Assembly: GCA_002840405.1 (NCBI GenBank)
Contig: PHAR01000004.1
Span: 62,001-126,000, forward strand
Length of the DNA stretch: 64,000 nt
Direction: 5' to 3'
Source of the DNA: Deltaproteobacteria bacterium HGW-Deltaproteobacteria-8
Lineage (GTDB): Bacteria > Desulfobacterota > Desulfovibrionia > Desulfovibrionales > Desulfovibrionaceae
Part shown: piece after piece, positions 57,114-64,000 of the stretch
How positions within the stretch are numbered: position 1 is the first letter of the stretch
How the letters are laid out: each line of letters opens with the position of its first letter
Translations under genes and position numbers: made by a program
Notes under the pieces: generated by a model
The model's database searches: none
The model's input: the letters and a program-made list of their open reading frames with translations, nothing else
What the model was told of the DNA's origin: nothing

Positions 57114-57163
57114 CCTGCTTTGGGAGCAGGATGTCGCATGTTCAAATCATGTCGCCCCGACCA
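57114..57163 (+). tRNA. Partial tRNA-Pro(TGG) 3' half (anticodon arm to CCA), no matching 5' half: likely att-site remnant
   Basis: cctgctttgggagcaggatgtcgcatgttcaaatcatgtcgccccgacca: anticodon stem-loop with TGG, T-arm, acceptor 3' strand and CCA. Upstream lacks D-arm and CGGGGCG. Confidence 0.7.
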
Positions 57164-57167
57164 TCAA

Positions 57168-57207
57168 TCAGTAAGGCCCCGAGGCTTTTGCCTCGGGGCC
57201 TTACTGA
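57168..57207 (+). terminator. Perfect 18-bp stem / TTTT loop hairpin immediately after the tRNA fragment
   Basis: tcagtaaggccccgaggc-tttt-gcctcggggccttactga. Confidence 0.7.
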
Positions 57208-57537
57208 CTTAGTAGCGCCATTAGTAGCGCCGTTAGATATTTTACACAGGGCATCGCCCGGGGTTGGGCAGCCCAACCCATGGTTCCAATGACCTTGGTT
57301 CCCTGCGATTCCTTCTCCATGATCTACCTCGCTGGCCCTCTTCACTTCCGCCGAACAAGCTTGGCTCCGCAGCTTCTGAGCTTCACCCGATTTTTGGTCC
57401 AGGCATTAGGTGAGCAGCCGGCAGTTGCCATCCTTCACACATACGTATTACCAATAGCACATCGATGTCCAACCCAGAGTCTCTACTCCTAGCTGGCCCT
57501 AAAACGGGGGACATTACAATGTTAGTCTGGGGTGCAG

Positions 57538-60500
57538 ATGAAAACAGTGATCCGCGAAGAATGCCTTAAACATTGCCAATTTCTTTTGGAATCTGAGCTG
57601 TATGTGTTGTTTGTCGAGGCCAAGGCGGGGCAAGGCAAGACGGTTTTGGCTCGGCAGTTCATTGATCGCGTCGGTTGCCCGTGGGTCTGGCATACGTGTG
57701 ATATTTCTGACGCCGACCCGGTTCATTTCCTTGAAGGCATCGTTCAGGAACTACAGCGCCAACTGCAATGCTTCTCTTCCCAAATATTCTTCCAGACCCT
57801 TTCCCAGAAGGGCCCGCCCGAGATATTGCTCCGACTTGCGCTGACGAGTCTGACAGAGACTCTCGCAATGTGCTTGGTCGCGCCAGTGCTCATAGTCCTT
57901 GACGACGCTCACTTGCTGGAATCTTCCAATGCGAGTCTTTCCTTACTTCGCGACATGGTTGATTCCATGCCTCGGGATGTTCGGTTCATAATCCTCACTA
58001 GGCGTCCGCTATCGCTTCAAGGGGAGAGGATCATCCCGAGTAAATGCAGCTTGACCATCGACAACGATCTGCTGGCTTTTAAGAAGGCAGAAATTTCTAC
58101 CCTGTTCAATGTAGTCTTAGGCATCCCTCGCTCGACTTCTGCGGTTTCCCGCCTTCATGATGCCACCGACGGCTGGGTGGCCGGCCTGCTTTTGCTACGC
58201 TTTGAATCTGAGGAAAACTCTGTGTTTTTAAGAGATCAGAACATAGAGAACTTGGATCCATACTTTTTACGGTATTGTTTCGGCGATGTGGCTGGAAATC
58301 TACGCTATGAAATCCTTCTCCTTTCACTCTTGCAAGAGATGCCGTGGGGTTTGTTGTCGGAGAACAACTCTGCGGATGCCCTGAAATGGCTTGAAACAAT
58401 GGCTGCGCAGAACCTCTTTACGCGAGTTGAAACTGTCGATGGGCAGAAGGTCATACGCTTTCACCACTTGTTCCAGGGATTTCTGCAACGCCTAGCGGAA
58501 AAGAGCTGCGCATTGGGTGACCGCCAAAGCATTCGGCGATCCGCCGGGGAATGGCGGCTAGGCGGGGGTGAGGTGGCTGCTGCTCTCACTGACTTTGCCC
58601 AGGCCGAAGATTGGAAACGGCTTGAGGAAGTTATCCGTGCTCATGGTCAGGATCTGCTTGTTCACAACCGACACAGTACCCTCCAGCGCGTGATAGATCT
58701 CATTCCGTGCGAGCTCGTCAACGCAAACGGGTGGTTCTGCTACTTCAAGGGATCGATTCAAGTTGCGCATGCCGAGGTCGGTGCAGAAGACACGTTGCGC
58801 CGGGCCATATCTATTTTTAATTGTCATGATGACGAATTGGGGGAATTACTAACTCTGGGAGCCCTTCTTTATTTCCATCTCAGCTACGATATCACCTATG
58901 GTAAAAAGCGCCGACTCGTCCATCGAGCTGGCGCTCTGTTTAATGCTCTTGCCGAATCGTTGGATCCGATGACCTCTATGCACCTCACTCAGGCACTAGC
59001 CACAACATGCCTCTATTACCTCGCGGACTACCCTACCGCAGACAAGTATCTCAAGATCGCGCAACAGATCCAGCGATCCATTGGCACACCCACCTCATAT
59101 ATGGAGCTGGCAATCGCATCACTCTTGTCACACGGAATGCGCGGCAACATTCAGGCTGCAATCAATGAAATGGATATGCTTTACCATCACGCCAATTACT
59201 CTGGAGCAAATCCTCTTTCCAAGTTTTTCATGCAGATCATTCAAGCAAATTATTTGGAGATGCAGGGGCTGGAAGACAACTACCGTGAAAGCAAGGCCCA
59301 CTTGCAAGCCCAGTTCTCAAACGAGTTGGAGCAATCCCACCTTGGACCGTTCCTGCACGTTTGGGATATGGACATGCTGATGGCGCAGGGCCGTTATGCC
59401 GGAGCCCTGAACCTAGCGGAGCGTGTTCTCGGAAATCCGGCTTATGCCGACAACTCGCACCTCGTCAGCCAATTTCTGCATTACCAGGCCTTGGCATTGG
59501 CATATCTCGGTCGTGAAGATGAGGTGCTGCCTGTGGTCCGCAAGTCCTTGCGAGTGCGAGCCAATGCGGGAGGCAGGTATTTTGTAACGCTCAACCACGC
59601 CATGCTGGGGGGAGCTCTATCTCTGGGCAAGCACACACAGACCGCCGAGCGTATACTGACAAGGGTGATCCGGGAAAGCCATGCCATAGGCGAGCACTAT
59701 GCAGGCGCGACGGCCTTGGCCTACCGGGCTGCCCTTCGTCTTCGTCTTGGGCAGGGGGCAGAAGCAAAGGCCGATACTCAGGCCATGTTCGACACCATGA
59801 GGATCTACGGGAACAGGCATTTCTTCGGTTGGACGCCGCATCTCATGAAGTCGGTCTTGGGCTTTGCTTCAGCTCAAGGCATCCACCCAGGCACTGCGCG
59901 TATGCTGGCCCAAAAGCGCCTTGGCACCTGTATCCTACCGGATTGTCAGTGCATCCCCGTACTGCGGGTTTCAACGTTTTTCGGAACAGAGTTGATCCTG
60001 GACGGGAAAGAAGAAGTGCTCTTGCCGCAAGATTTCACCCCACTGCAGGCAAAGACACTTGGTCTCCTTGCCATGGCGCCGAGTTACTCCCGGTCACTCG
60101 AACAGATCCAGCAAGAACTGTGGCCAAGTCAATCCGAAGAGTCCTGCCGGTCCAAACTTGACACCATGCTCTCCAGATTACGTAAGGTTCTGTCAGACAC
60201 CTTCGGCCCTGAGTTCACGAAAATGTATCTGGTCGTCAGGGCTGGAACCGTCTCGCTCCATCACTGCAGCAGCGATGTGGCAGACGCCATGAATGAGGCA
60301 CAAGAGGGGCTGCGGCTGTCGGCCCTCAGTCGTCACTTTCAGGCCCATTGCGCCTTTGTGCGCATGAGCGTGGTTTTAGGCGCTACGCCTGGGGGCGGCC
60401 TCTGCCGCCCAGGGCTGGTGTTGCCAACACATCTCATGCCGACCATCATGGAAGCCGCAGTACAGTGGGTTAAGATTCTGAAAATTGGCGCCCGGTTTCA

Positions 60501-60705
60501 GGATGCGCTCGTTGTGGCGCAGCACGCCTTGTCTCTGGACCCCATTAATGACCGGTTGCAGCGCATGCGCTACAATCTGCTTACGATTCTCAAGCGCCCA
60601 GCCGAGGCTGGCGCGGCACTCAGGGACTACCGCCGGTGCCTGACTGAGGAAGGCTTCAGCGAATCTGAAATCGAAGAGATTGTCGATGTGCTGTTGACCG
60701 AGTGA
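57538..60705 (+). CDS. STAND/MalT-like ATPase transcriptional regulator with TPRs and C-terminal winged-helix + BTAD module
   Basis: VEAKAGQGKTVLARQFIDR P-loop, LIVLDDAHLL; C-terminal QAKTLGLLAMAPSYSRSLEQIQQELWPSQSEESCRSKLDTMLSRLRKVLSDTFG and a BTAD-like C-terminus. Alternative GTG start at 57532. Confidence 0.8.
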   Translation: MKTVIREECLKHCQFLLESELYVLFVEAKAGQGKTVLARQFIDRVGCPWVWHTCDISDADPVHFLEGIVQELQRQLQCFSSQIFFQTLSQKGPPEILLRLALTSLTETLAMCLVAPVLIVLDDAHLLESSNASLSLLRDMVDSMPRDVRFIILTRRPLSLQGERIIPSKCSLTIDNDLLAFKKAEISTLFNVVLGIPRSTSAVSRLHDATDGWVAGLLLLRFESEENSVFLRDQNIENLDPYFLRYCFGDVAGNLRYEILLLSLLQEMPWGLLSENNSADALKWLETMAAQNLFTRVETVDGQKVIRFHHLFQGFLQRLAEKSCALGDRQSIRRSAGEWRLGGGEVAAALTDFAQAEDWKRLEEVIRAHGQDLLVHNRHSTLQRVIDLIPCELVNANGWFCYFKGSIQVAHAEVGAEDTLRRAISIFNCHDDELGELLTLGALLYFHLSYDITYGKKRRLVHRAGALFNALAESLDPMTSMHLTQALATTCLYYLADYPTADKYLKIAQQIQRSIGTPTSYMELAIASLLSHGMRGNIQAAINEMDMLYHHANYSGANPLSKFFMQIIQANYLEMQGLEDNYRESKAHLQAQFSNELEQSHLGPFLHVWDMDMLMAQGRYAGALNLAERVLGNPAYADNSHLVSQFLHYQALALAYLGREDEVLPVVRKSLRVRANAGGRYFVTLNHAMLGGALSLGKHTQTAERILTRVIRESHAIGEHYAGATALAYRAALRLRLGQGAEAKADTQAMFDTMRIYGNRHFFGWTPHLMKSVLGFASAQGIHPGTARMLAQKRLGTCILPDCQCIPVLRVSTFFGTELILDGKEEVLLPQDFTPLQAKTLGLLAMAPSYSRSLEQIQQELWPSQSEESCRSKLDTMLSRLRKVLSDTFGPEFTKMYLVVRAGTVSLHHCSSDVADAMNEAQEGLRLSALSRHFQAHCAFVRMSVVLGATPGGGLCRPGLVLPTHLMPTIMEAAVQWVKILKIGARFQDALVVAQHALSLDPINDRLQRMRYNLLTILKRPAEAGAALRDYRRCLTEEGFSESEIEEIVDVLLTE

Positions 60706-60751
60706 GTGTCCAGGGGACCGGGGTCGCCCAGAAACACAAAGGCTCCCCAGA

Positions 60752-60780
60752 TGACCTGCCCCCAAAAGTTGTACGACCTC
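60752..60780. repeat. IS3-family-like terminal sequence (TGACCTGCCCCC...), orphan end
   Basis: tgacctgcccccaaaagttgtacgacctc, 5'-TG end resembling IS3-family terminal repeats; no partner end found in the window. Confidence 0.35.
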
Positions 60781-60829
60781 TTGTGTTAGTTAGTCCATGC
60801 TCCACGAACGTGGTGTAAATTCTGACGTT

Positions 60830-60865
60830 GCCCAGGGGGAGAGGGATATCCATCTCCCCCTGGGC
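60830..60865. repeat. 36-nt near-perfect palindrome
   Basis: gcccagggggagagggatatccatctccccctgggc: 13-bp outer arms, one mismatch pair, GGATATCC core. Confidence 0.75.
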
Positions 60866-60898
60866 GAATCGGCGAAGGTGGTCATTGGGCACGAGTGC

Positions 60899-60990
60899 TT
60901 AAAGGTCCACTCCGCCACCCCTGGGGTAACTCCAGTTCGCATATCCCTCCTCCACCAGGGACTGTAGTGCCAAAAGAATATTCGCTTTGC
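60899..60990 (-). pseudogene. Orphan C-terminal coding fragment of an unknown protein
   Basis: Minus frame RFNHVSKANILLALQSLVEEGYANWSYPRGGGVDL* looks protein-like but overlaps the beta-barrel gene end and has no start. Confidence 0.3.
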
Positions 60991-60998
60991 TCACGTGA

Positions 60999-61739
60999 TT
61001 AAAACGCAACGTAGAGCTTTGCACCAACAATATTTGTATCCACTAATTGATTGCTCTTCGAATAGGAATTGCTGTAGCGATATTGTCGCATATAGTAAGG
61101 CTTCACACCGATTGAGTATCCGTCTAGATTATACTCATAGAACATGGCGACTGAAAAGTTATAATCTCCACTAAACTGTGAGTTGTGCCCCTCATGTTCC
61201 TCACCAGTCACATTAATGTCTCTGTAAAATGCATAATCATACCGGATGTCAATCCCATAGCTATCATCTTTCGTCGTGAGCTTTATAAGTACACCCAATG
61301 GGACGTAGTAATCCGTCTCATTTTCTGTGACTGTAGGCAGGTACTCTGCATGGTAATTGTTGACCCCAAAACCAGAGTAAGGGGTAATCATAATACCTGA
61401 GGAGACATCAAACGGCCTCCCAAGATGAAGGCTAATGTCCGTTAGGTATACGCTATGCCTTCTGTGGCCATCCGATTCTTTTAGGTCGCCTATAGCCAAG
61501 TCGACGCCCCCTCTCAACCAAATCTTATTATCAAAAGCTTTTGAATAAGAAGCAATGATACCGGGAAGAACTCCGTAGTCTCCCCCGGACACTGGCGTGC
61601 CGTTATTTTTTAACACCTTACGGTCCAAATATTGAGAGCCGGCCCCTAACTCAATGCGACCACCCTCAGCAGAGGCCAGCGTCGGGGATATGGCCAGACT
61701 CAGGACAATAAGGATAAAAGCGCATCGTTTTTTCAACAT
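60999..61739 (-). CDS. Outer-membrane beta-barrel-like protein
   Basis: Signal peptide MLKKRCAFILIVLSLAISPTLASA; alternating aromatic/Gly strands; C-terminal NIVGAKLYVAF ending in Phe. Confidence 0.7.
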   Translation of the reverse strand: MLKKRCAFILIVLSLAISPTLASAEGGRIELGAGSQYLDRKVLKNNGTPVSGGDYGVLPGIIASYSKAFDNKIWLRGGVDLAIGDLKESDGHRRHSVYLTDISLHLGRPFDVSSGIMITPYSGFGVNNYHAEYLPTVTENETDYYVPLGVLIKLTTKDDSYGIDIRYDYAFYRDINVTGEEHEGHNSQFSGDYNFSVAMFYEYNLDGYSIGVKPYYMRQYRYSNSYSKSNQLVDTNIVGAKLYVAF

Positions 61740-61843
61740 TTCAGAACCCCTCAGATTGCGAGTTGGTAGCAGGGTAGTCGCCAAATAGATTTCAGTACGA
61801 AACCCCTAGCAAACACATCTTACATTTTCCTTACGAGGCAGGG

Positions 61844-61960
61844 GGCATCTTCCCTAACGAAGCGTCCATCATCCGGCGCATCGGGAGGAGGTGCTGTTGG
61901 AGCAGAACGACGAGTGGCAGATCCAGCACCGCTACATGCGGTTAGAGGCCATGGCTGGAT
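61844..61960 (+). pseudogene. IS256-family (mutator) transposase C-terminal remnant
   Basis: GIFPNEASIIRRIG, frameshift, then EVLLEQNDEWQIQHRYMRLEAMAGL, resembling IS256 transposase C-termini. Confidence 0.6.
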
Positions 61961-61986
61961 TAACACTCTTTGTTGATTGCACCAAC

Positions 61987-63208
61987 TCACCGGGCGTAGC
62001 GTACAGTGACATTCCCATGCGGATCACGTTGGGTGCCGTACACGATCTTGTCCGCACTGCAGGCATTGGTGGGCAACGACTTGGCAAGCGTTCTGACCTT
62101 TTTGATGGTTCCGCACTTGGCGAACATTTCGTTGAGCGCTCCACAGGTATAGAACTGCCCGGATTCCGTTGCGAGCCATATCTCGGTGTTCGGCCAAGTG
62201 AGTATCTCTCCCGGACGAGAGTAGAGCACGTCGACAATCACCGTTATATCCTTCATGCCGTCGTTGTTGAGATCGGCAAACGACACGGCAACAATCTTGT
62301 AGGAATAGGGGCCTTCCCACTGCGGGGTCATATAGTAGTCGCATTTGTCCGTGTGCAGACGAAATCGCGGCAACCGATAATACGGACCGCCGAATTTCTC
62401 GTTGGAGACGAACTCGAATCTGGCCTTGCCGAACCGCTCAAAGTCGATAGTGAAAGACTGCTCCGGTTGGACGACATGCGCTTCTTCCATGCCGAGAAGC
62501 TCCGTATGGCTCTTGATGGCCTTGTACACCTTAATGGACTGCGGGTTGCCGCTCTTCTGGCGTTCAGCCCAGTAGAGCGCCTTTTTGTAATCGAGATACT
62601 TCGAGTCGGTGGCATGGACCACGGCAAGATACACCTGGGCGTCCCTGTCGCCTTTCTCTGCAGCATTGTTCAACATCTTGAACCCGACAGCCTTATTTGC
62701 TGCCGTGCCGATGCCATAGAAATAGTGATGCCCCGTCTGAGCGGTCGCCTCCATGTCGCCCTTATCCGAGGCCATCTTGAAGTACTTGAACGATAGGTCC
62801 AGAATGCTGGAGTCACCTTTGCTCGCGTAGTACAGTATGCCGCCCAGGAGTTTCATGGACTGCACCGATCCCGCGTCGGCCTGGCCCGCAAGTTTCGAGA
62901 TTCGCGGAACCGTCCTGATTGCCGAAACACCGCCAGCCGAACCGCCCTGCGCACCGCCCACTGATGTCTCGGCGATCTCCTTCGCCGCATCCAGCATCTT
63001 CTGCGTGTCGCCATAGACCCCTTCGACCGCGATGGTCCGAATCAGCCTTCCCTCCTTGGATTGCGGATCGACGCCTTGCGATTCAAGGGTCTTTCTTGCG
63101 ACTATGTCAGCACCGAACTTCTGCCAGTTGTTGAGAACCCCGGCGCGCGCATGGATGGCGAGGGAAAGAAAGGTAGCGAGACAGACAAGCAGTGAAGCTG
63201 TGTTCTTC
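61987..63208 (-). CDS. Exported Sel1/TPR-like repeat protein with a C-terminal VCBS/FG-GAP-like segment
   Basis: Signal peptide MKNTASLLVCLATFLSLAIHARA; ILDLSFKYFKMASDKGDMEATAQTGHHYFYGIG Sel1-like; VSFADLNNDGMKDITVIVDV. Confidence 0.7.
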
Positions 63209-63261
63209 ATGTTCGTATCCTTCTGAGGCTCATGGAGTGCATGCTGGTTGTCTGCAGCACG

Positions 63262-63512
63262 CTGCGCCATAAGTTGAGCTGGACTCAGAGATTTTTTGAT
63301 GACGTCCTCAAGCTGATCACCACATTTCCGAGGCTCAGTTCTGCAACCATTTGATTTAGTTTGACGTTCGCGGACCCAGCTCCTTCATCCGCCGGATGTC
63401 CGAAGCCTCCATGCCCCCGTAGAACGCATTCCAGTTTTAAATGGTGGCACTGCTCATCCCATACTCGCGGCAGGGTTCCGGGACGCCCCGGCCACCCTCG
63501 GTCCGACACCTT
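63262..63512 (-). pseudogene. IS3-family transposase OrfA remnant (in-frame stop and frameshifts)
   Basis: Minus strand: GGRGVPEPCREYGMSSATI*NWNAFYGGMEASDIRRMKEL, frameshift, ANVKLNQMVAELSLGN, frameshift, QLEDVIKKSLSPAQ. Confidence 0.7.
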
Positions 63513-63525
63513 GCATGGCAACACC

Positions 63526-63933
63526 TTACTCATCATATACTTTATCTAAGTACTTTTTTGAAACCCAAAGTTCATTGCCTATTCTTGCCCATCCATCACG
63601 TTCTTCGAGGATAACAAGGTTTTGGCCGCGTGAAAAAGATCCTAGTGCAGTAGACGATGCGCTAGGACCATCTCTGTATGAAAGTCGCGCAGTGTTGACT
63701 ACCATCACTGGACCTCCGGACGTAGCAAGATCAGAAACACATGTTTTTTGTACTGCCTTACGATGCGCCAATTCAAAAAAAAAGCTGCTATTAATGTCAG
63801 ACATAATCGGTAAAAGAAAAACGCAAATTAAAAATCTGTCCGCACCATACAACGCACGTCTAAACTTTAAATAATTATAATTATTATAAGCCTTGATCTC
63901 AATGCACCGATATAGTTCATATATCGAAATCAA
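63526..63933 (-). CDS. Membrane-anchored bacterial SH3-domain protein
   Basis: C-terminal VNTARLSYRDGPSASSTALGSFSRGQNLVILEERDGWARIGNELWVSKKYL SH3-like; N-terminal start uncertain. Confidence 0.6.
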   Translation of the reverse strand: MISIYELYRCIEIKAYNNYNYLKFRRALYGADRFLICVFLLPIMSDINSSFFFELAHRKAVQKTCVSDLATSGGPVMVVNTARLSYRDGPSASSTALGSFSRGQNLVILEERDGWARIGNELWVSKKYLDKVYDE

Positions 63934-64000
63934 AAGTGTTATACCGAGAATCCCAGAAAAACTATTTTGTATGGCAATGAACTGGCCATCTACTTGTCTT

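Noticed and set aside
57060-57163. Intact functional tRNA-Pro
   Set aside because: No CGGGGCG acceptor strand or D-arm found in the preceding about 80 nt; only the 3' half is recognisable.
57142-57345. 67-aa minus ORF (…SNGATNGATKSVRPRGKSL…) as a real integrase C-terminus
   Set aside because: Suggestive position next to the tRNA scar, but no catalytic integrase motif is visible and an in-frame stop lies just upstream; mentioned only as a possibility.
60656-60892. 78-aa minus ORF spanning the 36-nt palindrome (PNDHLRRFAQGEMDIPLPLGN…) as a transposase gene
   Set aside because: Only a weak resemblance to transposase N-termini; the reading frame is largely formed by the palindrome and overlaps the MalT-like gene end.
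1-64000. CRISPR array or toxin-antitoxin/restriction defence island
   Set aside because: No regularly spaced repeats and no Cas, R-M or classical TA motifs were seen in the ORF track.

Overview
This 64-kb window is a high-GC chromosome segment. Gene content looks like a Desulfovibrionaceae-type anaerobe, but that assignment is inferred and not proven. From about 55.9 kb to the end it becomes a lower-GC, scarred accessory region.

Main content:
- Two complete LivJ/H/M/G/F-type branched-chain amino-acid ABC systems (5-4552 on +; 49583-54352 on -).
- A large DUF748/AsmA-like protein.
- A compact YdhY-YdhV-YdhW-like aldehyde:ferredoxin oxidoreductase module, next to a Mop (TOBE) protein and a PstSCAB-like transporter.
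- A double-cubane (HgdB-like) protein with its HgdC-type activase.
- A putative papain-like protein and a fungal-type GH5 glucanase.
- An SbmA/YddA-type ABC exporter.
- A 1994-aa CheB-CheR-PAS-histidine kinase-REC hybrid.
- Two class III nucleotide cyclases with PilZ and coiled-coil partners.
- A 5'-nucleotidase and an exported MsrA-MsrB fusion.
- An rSAM/selenodomain ('arsenosugar') cluster without a visible arsM.
- A BMP-type nucleoside ABC transporter and an FmdE-MoCF fusion.
- An HxlR regulator divergent from a ferredoxin-nitroreductase.

Strongest non-coding observations:
- A 150-bp, end-to-end palindromic MITE/REPIN-like element (50351-50500) inside the second liv operon. It contributes the livG stop codon.
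- A 3'-half tRNA-Pro fragment (57114-57163) that looks like an integration scar.
- A 36-nt near-perfect palindrome (60830-60865) beside an IS-end-like sequence.
- Decayed IS256 and IS3 transposase fragments, and a receiver-domain fossil antisense and adjacent to the giant kinase.

All calls come from reading sequence and motifs. No database searches were run.
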